Shown one piece after another: positions 1 through 11,570 of a stretch of 64,000 bases of DNA. Below the pieces are notes generated by a model. It searched no databases, had not been told where the DNA came from, and saw only the letters and a list, made by a program, of their open reading frames with translations. Both the position numbers and the translations under genes were made by a program. Each line of letters begins with the position of its first letter. Within the stretch, counting starts at the first letter, position 1. The DNA is from Ascaphus truei (Eukaryota; Chordata; Amphibia; Anura; Ascaphidae), in assembly GCA_036426205.1 (NCBI GenBank), contig WSYH01001200.1:62001-126000 (forward strand). The letters run 5' to 3'.

Positions 1-535
1 CGTATGCACGCACGCCGTGCACCAACGAACACTAGCAACATCCGCTGTGTTACACCTACAGCCAATCCTGCACTACCCTATCGGCTGGTAGCTTATGTGT
101 GAGGTCATCATCTGCTTGTTCCTAATTGGTGCTTTCCCCTTTAAATGCCTTCCTGTTTCACTTTCACTTTGCTGAACATAAACTCTGTTGTGCTGTGCTC
201 GCTGCTTCCTGGATCTTGTCTGTTCCTGTGCCTTGCCTGACTCGTGCTGTGACCCCTGCTCGTATCTGGACCTGTCTCCTATTTACCCCTGGACTTCGGC
301 TTGTTATTGGACCCCCGCTCTCTCCTCGAATATGGCTTCGTATAACGACCATTCTTCTTTCTCCAACCCCGGATCACGGCAAGTACCACGGTGTCCCCGA
401 ACTCTCCTACCCCGACCCAGCTCCACGACTCCGACTACGCATTCCGGACCTGGCTCCATGGTTGTAGGGCTGCGGTTATATACATTCCCCACCTCAGCCC
501 TGCGGTCTAGTCCTGTTTGTGGTCAGTGCAGCGTG
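1..535 (+). repeat. LTR-like pyrimidine-rich remnant
   Basis: The stretch has long runs of C/T-rich sequence built from short words such as cctg and ctgctcg. I associate this texture with the LTRs of Ty3/Gypsy-type elements in frogs. It ends near 535 in gcagcgtgaca, which fits the TG...CA convention for an LTR 3' end. The left end lies outside the window or is not visible. Open frames of 113 and 125 codons cross it on the plus strand, but they are pyrimidine-driven and have no recognisable domain, so I do not call them genes. This is the least certain of the LTR calls. Confidence 0.3.
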
Positions 536-1267
536 ACAGCTGCTAAGTTGGTGCCGGGAGTCTAGAGAAGTCCGGAGTTGAAAATCCTCAGAGACCCTAG
601 GTGTTAGGGTGGCTAGGATATTTGGAAGTATCAGATACCGGTGTGAAATATGGGCACTACAGACTTGGTAGCCAAACCCCAGACTTACTGTCACCAGGTA
701 AGAGGTTTGGTTTGGTATTCTACGCAGCTTAAGTGTCAAGTTAGCACATGCTCTGTGCAAACCGGGAAGCAACTTCTGCCTTCTTTGTGAGCTACTGGCA
801 AGTCTGGGATAGGTGGGGAATGTTGTTCCCATGAGAGGATTGGTGTGTATGTTAGGTATAGGACCCTTAACCCTATAAAAATGCCTGCAGCCCAGTCCTA
901 GTCAAATTCACCTGATCCATCTAAGATTCAACAAGAAACGTCCAAGATATAGCGTCAGCGGTTCCGGGGTATGAGGGGTTAACTACAGCGTAACCAAGGA
1001 TTGTACCCCTCTTCCAGAATTCATTTGAGCCTTACGGCTCACATCACGCACCCACTTCCATGCGTGCAGGGGTATCTTGAGACTTTGTTTCATTCCGTGG
1101 ACATTTTATTTAGTTTCCCCATCCCAGTAAGTGTATATTGACTTTAATTGTGAAGTATCGTGTGTTTGTCTTAAAAGGAAATAAATGACAATTTATTTTA
1201 CCCGCCATGTACTGCTCAGTCCAGAATCCTGGTATTATTTGTTGGTAAGACCTGGTCTACCGTGACA
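536..1267 (+). repeat. LTR-like 3' portion, family ending in a GTGACA motif
   Basis: The right half shares a recognisable layout with the blocks ending at 22378, 23787 and 45783: a cccagtaagtgt word, then an aataaat polyadenylation signal, then a T-rich stretch, then ctggtctaccgtgaca at the very end (1267). That shared order of words supports an LTR 3' end. The left boundary is not defined; no target duplication was found. Confidence 0.4.
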
Positions 1268-2295
1268 AGCATGTCCTGGCTTTGTCCCTCACTATTATGC
1301 CACAGGGGCCGTGTCCCTATCTGTGGCCTGTCCCTGCAGAAACCACAAGATGAGGGGAGTTGGGGCCTAGCTGGGGCCTAACAGGGTGTATCTGGCCTAG
1401 TGCATGCAAGCTATCCCTTCCTTGCCCAGCTCCAACTGGCATGGCTTCCCAAGTGCGCCAAATGTATCTATCTCCTTGCAGGAGATCCTGGCCCTATTGG
1501 CTGCTGTGGGTCATGTGTTGCAGCAGCCCCTGAGGCTTCTGGGAATAGTAGTCTACATGGAGCATTTAGATTTGGAACACCACTCGCGCTTCACTGCGCA
1601 TGCACAATACTTCTAATAACCACCAGGTTCTCTGCTGCGCATGCGCAAGCTTTACTAACATGGCGGCGCCCTGTACTGTGGTCACCTCAGTTCTTCGGCA
1701 ATGTGCTCGCCTCCCTATCAGCCTCCCTCACACACAACTATCTCCAAAGCCAATGGAGGGTAAGAAGAGGGGGGGGAAGCGCAGAGGAACCGGGGGACCA
1801 GAGGGGACTTGATTACATAACCATTATCACAGCTCTCAACCATACTGAAGGAAATAAATGATTGACTAATAAAATGGTCCCTTGTACAACAGAGCAAATA
1901 GCATAACACAAATATGCAAACAGAAAGGAAACTCTAATCCCTATGGGCGGTGTGAGAGTTCAAAGTAAACAAAAGTCAGCGGTGTGAGAGTTCAAATTAA
2001 AAAAAAATTCCTGAGTATGATGGAAATTCCGCTCCAATACTGATCAAGTGCCCGAGCAGTGTATAGACAGAGCGGGATGCCACCAGTAGGATCCATAGTC
2101 AGGGAATGCCAACTGCAGACATTTCCAGCACTACAAAGGAACATAGTCAGAAAAGGGACTGCAAAAGGTGTTCTGAGGGATGAGCTCACAGTAAATTGTG
2201 CTGTGAGTCAGTCAGACTGTAGCAAGTTCTTGCAGCATAATGTGAGGTTTGCAACATCAATGTAGGTAGCAAATAACGGTATTAATAAACTCAAA
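1268..2295. other. Non-coding tract, nothing firm
   Basis: No convincing gene. A short direct duplication, gcggtgtgagagttcaaa, occurs at about 1946 and 1979. Overlapping open frames around 1400-1861 have no recognisable domain and no splice or codon pattern that would support a gene. Confidence 0.5.
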
Positions 2296-2646
2296 TACAC
2301 TGGCGACACGTTTTATTGAAGTGCGGCCGGTTCCGCAAGCCGGGAGATTTCCCGGCTTGCTAGTGGCATCCCCTCGGCGTGCCGCGCGGTCACGCGTCAT
2401 CGGGTGCCTGCGCCCCCTGCACGCGTGTCCAGGGCTCCCCGAGGGAGCCCTGGTGTCCCGCGATGTGGGGGACGGCGGCAGGGGGTTCCGGGGGACCCGG
2501 CGGACCCGGCAGCGGGAGGAAGAAAGCCCCGATCGGAGGGCGCTCCTCCGCTGCTTCGGCGCGCGCCCGGCACCCTCCGGCGCGCGCCAGGTTACTGCTG
2601 CGGCCGAGAACGGGCAAATGCTCGAATAAACTCGGCCGCAGCAGTA
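2296..2646 (+). mobile_element. GC-rich MITE-like element, copy 1
   Basis: A sharply bounded GC-rich island of about 350 bp in AT-rich DNA. It begins tacactggcgacac and ends in a terminal hairpin whose arms are ctgctgcggcc and ggccgcagcag around a loop containing aaatgctcgaataaa. The same element occurs at 9609-9972 and inverted at 28407-28745 with the same ends. TA at both edges suggests TA target choice, as in Tc1/mariner-type elements. It has no coding capacity of its own. The open frames across it on both strands are by-products of its high GC content. Confidence 0.8.
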
Positions 2647-2659
2647 TGATCCAATGAAG

Positions 2660-3670
2660 AGTCTTATTGCAGACTGAACGTACTGTAGTACTCCACTGGG
2701 AGAAGGAAAGTTGCAAGAGAGTAATCCACTTGCTGGTTCATAACCAGGGTTCAGTGTAGAAAATGGCAAGTTTCCAAGACAAATCATTCATATTTGCTTT
2801 GTTGTACCAGTGACGATTTTATTAGCCTATCGTTTTTTCTATTCTTGATTCTTATATACGTATATATAATATGTGTATCTGTATTTTTTTAAATATGTGT
2901 TTGTTTATGGTGTAGATTGTGCTTATGTTGGCAATTAGCCCTATTAGCCAACGTTCGCTAGTTGTGTTAATGGCCAGTTCTTTAGAGTGGGTTAGGTTTT
3001 TTTGGATGAGTATTAGGGATGGGTTATGGAGGTAGTTGCCCCAGTGAATGAGGTTAGACCACAAGGGGGGTTAATTGGGTGTGGTTAACATCTTGTATGT
3101 CATAGCGGTTGAACTTATATGTCATACAATGAATAGTATGGTTGTTAGGGTGTTCGTATTAACCCCGTGGCTACCTTGGGACCATAATGTATGCTTTTAT
3201 GGCCACTATGGCTTCTAAAGGGTTAACACATGTTGAAGGCAAATGCAAGGTTTATGTTGTATTGAAATGTATTCATTAGTATATGGCTAACATGGTACTG
3301 GTAGCTAGCACTGGGACTTTCTTATCCTTGCGTTAGTTTGAATAGGTAGGGAAAACATTATGGGCCATACAGATTTACTAATCAGTACTAAAATATTCCA
3401 CAAGACACCTCCTTCCAGTGCAGAAATAGGCCATAAGGTGCTTTCCGGCAGCAGAATCATACAACTTAGTAAACATAGAGCTATATGCATATACTGTAAA
3501 TGGGACCATAAAAAAATATTGCTGACCCATTTGTACTGATTTTATAATTTCTTATATTTGCAAAGTTGCACATCAAAGTTGAAGCATTTTATCATTTGCT
3601 ATGTAGTTAAGTGACTAGCTCATCATTTAGAATTGAGTTATTACAAGATTATATTAAAAACACAAAATAA
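2660..3670. other. Non-coding AT-rich tract
   Basis: No gene, repeat boundary or RNA gene recognised. Short open frames at 2852-3064 and 3305-3490 on the minus strand are isolated and featureless. Confidence 0.5.
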
Positions 3671-4285
3671 AAATGATGTGCAACTAGCCTTTTTCACACA
3701 CTTATACTGATCTTTCTTATATTTTCTGAGTTTTTTTATCCCCATCATTTTTGGGGGAATCTGACCTGCTTTAATTGTTAAAATGAAACAAAACAGACAA
3801 GCACAGCTTATATGAGAATGATGTATTAATATAATGATAAAAAGTAATAACGCTCACTCCTATGTGAGAAAACACCGATGGGCGTGGAATAGCACGGGCA
3901 CAAGGGATCATAGAGTTTGGTGATCTTGCCGGTAGTCCCAGCTGATGTCCGCATGGCAGTTCCTCTGGTGCATCCTGCACTGAGTCCCAGAAATGACGTA
4001 GCGTACTCTCACACGCCTTTACCTCCGTCCTCTCATTTGGCACCAACCTTCAAACAGTGACACTGCCACTCTCCATTCTCACTCCTTTGCCTTGGTTCTG
4101 GTGGCCGCCAAAAAAAGTGGATGACAATGTCTGTTTGGCTCCGCACTACCACAAGGGTGCCTATACCACCAAATTAAAATGATGTGTAACTAGCCTTGTT
4201 CACACACTTATACTGATCTCTCTAATTTTTTCTGAGTTTTTTATTCCCATAATTGTTTTGGAATCTTATCTGCTTTTATTGTTGG
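3671..4285 (+). repeat. Direct repeats of about 110 bp flanking a 400-bp insert
   Basis: The segment at 3671-3780 (starting aaaatgatgtgcaactagcc) returns at 4178-4285 with roughly nine in ten bases the same. Between them, 3781-4177 is richer in GC and unlike the flanks. The arrangement suggests an element or duplicated segment bounded by two copies of one sequence. The insert contains a 91-codon minus-strand frame with no recognised domain. Confidence 0.6.
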
Positions 4286-4289
4286 CCAC

Positions 4290-6400
4290 CATTACTTATT
4301 TACTGCTCATCTGATATTGCCCTATGATACCCCACTGTGTACTTGCACAGTCCGGATAATCCATTATCTATCTTTGTTTTTCATTAATGTCATCCCTGTA
4401 ACTATTTTGATAATTTTCTGTGCTACCATTGCTTACTCTTGAAACTATGGAGGAATGCAATGTTCATACTGACAGAAGCAATTGACAGAAGTACAATTTA
4501 CATAACTGCTGTATGTGACATAGTCCCAGGATAGTGGGCAGCTTTCTGTCTGAATTATAGAAGCAAGTATGGAAGTTATCCGCTCCACAGATTCAGTCAC
4601 TAAGGCTGGTGAATAGGAAGTCCATACCAGACTTTACAATGGTTCCCTCAACTGCTCTCCTAATTCAGGAACAGGAATATAGGAATATATTGCAATGAGG
4701 TTTGCTGCTCCAGTTTCTCTCTTAGAGCCTGGAGGCTGGGAGGAAAACTGCTGCTCCCAGTATCCAGTTCGGAGTAGACAGCCCCCCACGTGTTCCAGCA
4801 TCTGAGGATCTAATGGGATGCTGTGCCCATCTCACAGTTAAGGACTCAATGTTATTATACCTGTGTGTTATTTAAAGTTAGTAACTGGCTTAGCCAGCCA
4901 ATATTGCAGATAGGGCTACACATGTGAGTTAGACTCCTGACAGGAGTATACTGTATGTTTCCTTTTATGATTTATTTTGTTTTTAAAGTGACGGTGTATA
5001 AAATGTTTAGTGTCACTAATGGAGAAATAAACCGCTGAAGGTTGAGGGCTGAGTATATATATATATGGAAAAAGAGAGTGCACACAAAAGGTGAGGCACA
5101 GATAAACTATTTAATGATTAACAATGATAATCATACATATTCGTGGAATACCTTTTGTTGAAAATTTTCATTTTGTCTTAATTATAAGTTATTGATGGCA
5201 TTATTGCGAGCTTTTTTGTGTTGAAATGTAATATATATATATTTGTTTGTTTTTTTGTGTTTATATACTGTAGGGCTTATGCTTAGCACAGAATCTTTGG
5301 GCAATATACCTGTAATAAATTAATAGTATTTCTCTTTGTGAATTCAGCAGGTACAAGGTTGAATGTTCCTGTAAATCCTAGTAGGCTCAACTTCTATTTT
5401 TGTTGGGCTATCTAGTCCGGTCATCACCGGGTGTATTGGCTTTACTGCCAAGTAGTACCCTCTACCTGAGGTTCTATGTGCACCAGCGAGTTTTAAAAAC
5501 CCTATTTTTTATTGTTACATTACTATTAAAATTGTTTTTATTAATACGGACATCATATCATTTCATTAATAGTGGATGTTTTTTGGTTCCATACCTCTTC
5601 TAGCTACTATACTATTACATATCCTATTAGTGATATTGAGTGTAGACAAGTAGGGGGCTTCTGACTGGACCACATGCCCATCTGGGTTCTGTGTATACAG
5701 TACCAGTCTCTTTTTGTGTATTTGTTTTTTTTATAATAAAGACTTGTTAACAATTGTTTTACATATTTGGTAATAATCACCATGAAGACATTTTGGTTAA
5801 AGATTCTGATGTTCTTTATACAATATTTGGAGCTAACATGTAGAGATATATTATAAATATATAATGTGAAAGGCGTGGATAAATAAGAGTCATCTGAGGA
5901 TTATTGCAGAATAACAAATAAGTTTATTTCAGTGTACGGTGCACACGCAGAAGGCAGTTTCAAAATAAAACTCCCCCAACGAAATACTGGCATACAGGCC
6001 CTATTTGTACCCAAAATACTAAGCCCACGCCCCCTATACAAGGTTACGTGTGCATCACTATGTAAGCATAAGATAAACAAAATCTGAACATGAACACATT
6101 GAGTTAATAGCATTACTATGAGATTCATATTACAAATGAAATGACTCAGCTAATATTCCTTATAGTGGCCGATGACCTTTCCTCTTCATGGGCACCTCCC
6201 TCGGAATGCGAGACGTTCTGGTTATCTATCTTTTATTTTCATAACATTTGCGCTTTTCTCCCCTCTTCAAGGTCTTGTGGCTCAGCTGGACAGCTTAATA
6301 TCATTTAAAACTTCAGGAGCAGAAAAATAAAAAAATGTCTTTAAACTAACTTCCATACCAACACTCGTGCAGACAAATAGACATGACAATATGAGGCACC
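4290..6400. other. Non-coding tract with a short retroelement-like patch
   Basis: Mostly AT-rich sequence with no gene. Near 5060-5110 the words ggaaaaagagagtgcacacaaa resemble starts of other interspersed repeats in the window (about 31780 and 62640). No boundaries can be set. Small open frames here have no supporting features. Confidence 0.4.
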
Positions 6401-6512
6401 TAAGATGGATGCTGACTTAAAATGGCTGCTTAGATCCCAGTGCTGTTTACGTCAGACCTTCCCCCCCCTCCTTGCATCCTATTCTCACTTTGTCAATAAT
6501 TATAGTATATTA

Positions 6513-6590
6513 GTAAAAAAAAAATATATATATATACACTGTATATATACTGTATATATAAATATATATATATATATACTGTATATATAA
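6513..6590. repeat. AT-rich simple repeat
   Basis: Runs of tatata and ctgtatatata. Open frames here read as alternating I and Y and are artefacts. Confidence 0.8.
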
Positions 6591-6686
6591 ACAATACCAG
6601 GATCTAAACAAAGAATTAATCTGCATCACCACAGCATCACACACAGAGGAAGAGAAAGTCCTGTCAGCGAACATTTCTCTGACCCT

Positions 6687-6842
6687 GGCCATTACTTGAA
6701 CGATCTGAAGGTCGCCATACTCAAAGGTAATCTTAGAATACCGAAAGTGAGACGGTTGCATGAATACAAATTCATGCAACTATTTGGGACCCTTAGCGGT
6801 GGCCTAAACCGAGACCGAAATTTTATGAGTCACTACCCCAAC
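6687..6842 (+). pseudogene. Penelope-like element C-terminal fragment
   Basis: In one plus-strand frame this translates to a segment with the order HYLNDLKVAILKGN, then HEYKFMQLF, then GLNRDRNFMSHY. This matches the order I know from the C-terminal (endonuclease-side) end of vertebrate Penelope-like retroelement proteins. The sequence before it (from about 6600) is probably the same protein but out of frame. The reverse transcriptase part is missing. About 400 bp downstream, at 7258-7300, lies a tail of the kind these elements carry. It is a dead fragment. Confidence 0.6.
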
Positions 6843-7114
6843 ACAAGAGAACTCTCTTCCCATGTGTGCTAAAGGACATGTCTATACTGTACATACTGCG
6901 CTATATGTATGCACACACAGCTGTCTCCTACACATACAAATACTCTATGTAACTCCATCCCTATATACCAATAGGGACCACATAGTATATACACACACTT
7001 TTAGTAATACAACACCCTTTCACATTTCCACACCATTGATATACACTCCCACTCCACACACACCTTTTGTAAAGCGCTGTATACACTGTGGGCTCTTTAT
7101 TTATATTTACATAC

Positions 7115-7138
7115 ACACACACACACACACACACACAG
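7115..7138 (+). repeat. (CA)n microsatellite
   Basis: About twelve ca units in an uninterrupted run. Confidence 0.85.
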
Positions 7139-7254
7139 TCTTACATCCCTCACATTCAGGGACTATTTAACACCTCGAGACATAAATCACACACTACATA
7201 GGGGAGGGTGGGCTCTGGTCACATTCCAAGACGCACTGTTTTTGAGGAAACCCC

Positions 7255-7330
7255 TTGTCTGCTGTATTCAATGTAATATTGCCGGAAGATGAGATCAGTG
7301 TATCTCGAAAGCTCGCACAAATAAAAGCAT
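7255..7330 (+). repeat. Retroelement 3' tail (gatgagatc...ctcgaaagc)
   Basis: The block contains ggaagatgagatcagtg followed by tatctcgaaagctcgc and then caaataaaagc, a layout seen at the 3' ends of frog retroelements. The two halves (gagat and atctc) can pair as a short stem before GAAA. It follows the protein fragment at 6687-6842 in the same orientation and likely belongs to it. Confidence 0.45.
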
Positions 7331-7483
7331 TGCGTTAACACGTGTGCTGCTTGGGCCAATAGGAGCTCGCCACAATGTTAAATCCACTCGCCCGGGGCGT
7401 GCAAATGTATAGGTTTGTCGAACACTATATATATATCATCTGCCTTCATTTGAGAAACCGTGAGTGCAAACTATTTTTTCATT

Positions 7484-7542
<59 letters not shown>
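7484..7542. repeat. (TA)n microsatellite
   Basis: An almost perfect run of ta dinucleotides close to 60 bp long, self-complementary and able to extrude as a cruciform. Confidence 0.9.
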
Positions 7543-7544
<2 letters not shown>

Positions 7545-7548
<4 letters not shown>

Positions 7549-8540
7549 GCATATCCATAAATTAAGATTATTTTCTTGTAAGCACACTGTAAGTTGAATT
7601 GTTTTGCTATGTAGTTCTCAGATGGTTCACTTTCTTTGGGTGAGTAATCACAGTTTATAGCTCCTCAGATAAGCAACTTTGGGTTAGATCCACAGAGCAT
7701 CACTAATGACTTAGCAAGATGTTAACGTCTCATTAATGCCAATGGAGCTTTTCAAAGCTCAGTAACAATGTGTTTTTCACCTGTAACGAGCTCTTGCGTT
7801 GCTATAACGGATGTTAGTGCTAATGATTTTCAAAAGAGGTGCTCACCTACAGCAACGCATAGCCACAGAGTTCCTTTATAGATCACACAGGAATGTAACA
7901 TTACATTTTTTTAGATCATAGCTAGAGGTGGTGTTACAACTCAAAATAGGTCTTACAGGATCTGGATAAGTATAAGATCACAGTTAGGTCGGATTTAGCT
8001 ATCATATTATTTTTTACAGTGTTTTTTTCCTTTTCTGTCTTCTCTTTTTTTACTTTAATTAAACAACTTTTCAGGGTCTTCATGGAAGTAACACCATCTT
8101 TGAGTAAGACCAGCTTAACGCCATAATATTTGAAGCTAACACAAGTCAGTGCTAATTTAACATGGTGTTAAGCATATGCTATTGAGATCACTAACGGCAT
8201 TGTTGTTGCATATATTTAGCTTTGTGGATACCCACTAAACTGAGGAAAACTAACAGATGTACCCTATTTTGGTAACATTAAGTTAGTAGCCCAGATAAAA
8301 TGGACCTCTAGTTGCATCTGCCTTTTCTCGACTGCATCACGGTACAAAATTGTGGCTATCGCTCGTGCTTCTCAGGTGACATATTATATCTATATTCCAT
8401 CTACTCATGTCTGTTGTCGATTTTGCAGCAAGTTGTCCCTCCTGTATTTAGTGGTCAGACGGAATTATTATTTGTGTTGTTGCAGTTCAGTGCATTTCTG
8501 GCAGATGTAAAAGTGAATGTATTTGCCTATGGGGGACATT
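7545..8540. other. Non-coding tract
   Basis: No gene or recognised repeat boundary. An 88-codon plus-strand frame at 8312-8578 runs into the repeat at 8543 and shows no domain. Confidence 0.5.
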
Positions 8541-8542
8541 GG

Positions 8543-8632
8543 ATGCACCCGTACATATACTGTATACTCAATGTCTGAAAACAGGTGTCTTTAAGGCCAG
8601 ATAAAAAGCATGGACATTACACTAATTCACAA
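8543..8632 (+). repeat. Direct repeat, left copy, flanking a Penelope-like element
   Basis: The sequence ggatgcacccg followed by tacatatactgtatactc and ending near ggacattacactaat recurs at 11354-11446 in the same orientation, with only a few differences in about 80 bp. The pair brackets the decayed PLE. PLEs are known to carry long direct repeats (pseudo-LTRs), which is the simplest reading. Confidence 0.65.
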
Positions 8633-8639
8633 GAGTCTT

Positions 8640-10673
8640 GATTTTCAACCAGGGCCGATTGTGTCGGAGTTGAAGTCGATGACATCCAGCTTGTCCCAAT
8701 ATGTGGATTATTAACTACAGCCTTATGTCACCTCACCCAGATCATATCTGAGGGACTCGCTGCATGTCATCGACTCCAACAAGACATCCAGTGGAAATCC
8801 ACCTATTTATGGGCCACCTGCGAGATCTCTTCCTTATATACCTGTATTGAGCATCGCAGGGATGTGGACGTAGTGAATTATTTTTTTGGAAAGGGATGTG
8901 TCATTGCACTCAGATCAGAGAAAAGTTTTGCTTTAAAGCATTATTTGTATTTTAAAGCACAATTATTTCTTGTTTGAGAATACTTTTATTTACAGATATG
9001 AGGAACGACCATGGACAAATGGTTCGCCCCCAACTATGCAAACCTATACATGGGGTTATGGGAAGACCTTCATGTGTGGGCCAATGCTAGGCTAGGGGCG
9101 GGCTTTGTATTCTATGGCCGTTCCGTTGATGATATAATTCTCATTTGGGATGGTGAGGAACAGGAATTTTCTGTAATTCTCCAAACGTTCAATGAGAACG
9201 AGATGGGTCTGGTATTTACTCATGAGATACAATCAATGCAGATTACATTCCCAGACCTCAAACTATTCACGTGTGCGGGTGATCATCATATCTACAATAG
9301 AAATCATTTTAAAGAAGTTGCTGTCAATAGCTACTTACATGCTTCAAGCAACATCATACAAAATGGCTAGATAATATACCCAGAAGTCAGTTCTATAAGA
9401 TTAAAAGAAATTGCACTTCTCAGCAAGCAGGCTGACCGGAATAGTCAAGCAGGGCCAAGAACTAGTGACTACATTTCTTGAAAAAGGTCATAATAAGGAT
9501 TTTGTATTAAAAGTGTTAAATTAAGTAAAGCAGGCTGACAGGAATAGTCTTTTAATCCAAAACTAGATATCAGCCGAGACAGTTGCGAGCTGGTACCTCA
9601 TGTGAAGGTACACTGGCGACACACTTAATCGCAGTGCGGCCAGATCCGCAAGCCGGGAGATTTCCCGGCTTGCTAGTGGCCGCCCCTTGGCGTGCCGCGC
9701 GTCACCGACGTGCGGTCACGCGTCTTCGGGAGCCTGCGCCCCCTGCACGCGCGTCCAGGGCTCCCCGAGGGAGCCCTGGTGTCCCGCGATGTGGGGGACG
9801 GCGGCAGGGGGTTCCGGGGGACCCGGCGGACCCGGCAGCGGTAGGGAGAGCGCCCCGATCGGAGGGCGCTCTTCCGCTGCTTCAGAGCGCGCCCGTCACC
9901 CTCCGGCGCGCGCCAGGCTACTGCTGCGGCCAAGAACGGGCAAATGCTCGAATAAACTTGGCCGCAGCAGTAACCAAGTGGTGGGAAATAATCAGGACGA
10001 TTGCCCTAGGTTTATCACCAGGTAAAATTAAGCTGTCACAAGAATTAAAAGGGTTCTAGGAAAACATTGGAATATTCTAAAGTGTGATCCTATATTAGGA
10101 TCCTCTTTGCCATCCAATATTCCTGTTACATATAGGCGTGCAAAGAATATTAAAAACATTTTGGCACCTAGCAAACTTAGTGATAATATAATTGATCCAT
10201 CTGCTCAGATTAATTTACATGAGGGTAACCATGTTTATGTTTGCCTCACTTGTAAACATAATTTGTATGTTATTAATAATTCATGTTGGTTCTTCTCCAA
10301 TTGAACACAACATGAGATCAAAGGGAGAATAAATTGCCTTTCATCATTTGTAGTCTATTTGATATCATGCTCCTGTGGCCGACAATAGGGGGGTCGAACA
10401 ATTTGTGCTGTTTGTTCAAGATTTTTGGAGCATACAAGGAACTTATTCAATGAGAATCAGACACACAGCCTGTCTAAATATTTTTGTAGCAGACACAATA
10501 AAGATCCGTCTTCTATGAGTATCATTGGGTTAGAAAATATTCCTCTGTCAGTATTGGGTGCTGACAGATTCAGGAGGCTCTGTCTTCGAGAAACCTTCTG
10601 GATCTATACTCTGGATACTCTGTCCCCTAAGTGTCTTAATGAGTGCATTGATACTAGCACATTAATTTAGGTT
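8640..10673 (+). pseudogene. Penelope-like retroelement: reverse transcriptase plus GIY-YIG-side region, degenerate
   Basis: Translated piecewise, this reads as a PLE protein. A region near 8650-8900 (ending SLPYIPVLSI-like in one frame) corresponds to fingers/palm. At 8970-9075 the words FAPNYANLYMGLWE match the family's FAPSYANLFMGWWE block. At 9120-9150 the active-site block reads SVDDIILIW, where the usual form is YIDD; the first residue is changed. NSYLHASS follows near 9330. After a nested GC-rich element (9609-9972), the frame resumes and ends at 10425-10670. There the pattern HNKDPSSM...RRLCLRETFWIYTLDTLSP matches the end of the PLE GIY-YIG endonuclease domain. Several stops and frame changes show it is dead. 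Confidence 0.75.
9609..9972 (+). mobile_element. GC-rich MITE-like element, copy 2, nested in the PLE
   Basis: Same ends as copy 1: tacactggcgacac at the left and the ggccgcagcagta hairpin at the right, with a GC-rich body of about 364 bp. Its insertion splits the PLE coding sequence, so it arrived after that element. Body sequence is very close to copy 1, so both copies look fairly young. Confidence 0.8.
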
Positions 10674-11258
10674 TGGATTCGTTTTTCGGGTGATTTCTCT
10701 TTTGTTGTCCAAATCATAATAATTATTTAGATATATATATATTTTTAGATATATTTAACCAATATTATGTATTTTAAATGTTTATATGAAATTGTTTATC
10801 TGCAGTCTAATGGATCTACAATATGTATCTATTGATAGTTTTTTTTTATTTTTAAACAAGTCATTATTATTGTATGCTTATGGATGCATTTGCATTTTTG
10901 AATTTTTTTTACTATGTGTTTGGAATTAATTTATGACACAGTATATTTTGGTATTTTTGGGGGTATTTTAATACATTTGTATATTTCATGTTTTTTTCGT
11001 ATGTCCTCATTATTTATGTTAGTTGATATTTGTTTATTTTTTACTTGTATATTAACAGATTATATTAATATTAGGTCTCTCTTTTCATGTGTTTTTGTTG
11101 CCGGTTATTTACCATAGTGTTTTGTGTTTTATGTTTATCCTTGCATGTTTGACCAATAGCCGACTCTCTTGTTTACCCAAATGAGTTAAAATTGGATTTC
11201 TAATCAATCAATTAGTATTTGGCTATTTAAGTTCTGTCAGTTCTCCAATGTCTCATCT

Positions 11259-11300
11259 CCTAATGAAGTGAATTGTGACGAAAACACGTAGGGTGGCATT
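11259..11300 (+). ncRNA. Hammerhead-like PLE tail motif
   Basis: The sequence ctaatgaagtgaattgtgac followed by gaaaacacgtaggg has the order of a hammerhead core: (C)TRATGA, a short stem-loop, then GAAA. PLEs are known to carry such ribozymes in their terminal repeats. Here the core has A for the usual G (taatga, not tgatga), so self-cleavage is doubtful. It lies 0.6 kb downstream of the PLE coding end and just before the right-hand direct repeat, where a PLE ribozyme belongs. Confidence 0.5.
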
Positions 11301-11353
11301 TTAGGACTATGGTATAGTATACATCCAGGAGCCTGGTTAAATCAATATCACGG

Positions 11354-11446
11354 ATGCAACCGGTGGTACATATACTGTATACTCAATGTCTGAAAACAGG
11401 TGTCATTAAGGCCAAATAAAAAGCATGGACATTACACTAATCCATT
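11354..11446 (+). repeat. Direct repeat, right copy, flanking a Penelope-like element
   Basis: Partner of the repeat at 8543-8632 in the same orientation. It begins cggatgcaaccggtggtaca and ends ggacattacactaatcc. The distance between copies (2.8 kb) equals a PLE of usual size minus the lost 5' part. Confidence 0.65.
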
Positions 11447-11570
11447 GTTAAATGACCTTGGTCACTCCAGACATTATCACATTTAGGAGTTTCACATTTC
11501 ATTACAAAACAGAATTATTTTACATTGCCTTGACTGCGGACTGTTGCATGGGACATACATCATGTCAACT

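Noticed and set aside
2257..2787. 176-codon minus-strand frame and several arginine/proline-rich plus-strand frames
   Set aside because: Produced by the GC-rich MITE; similar frames appear in all three copies of the element, on both strands.
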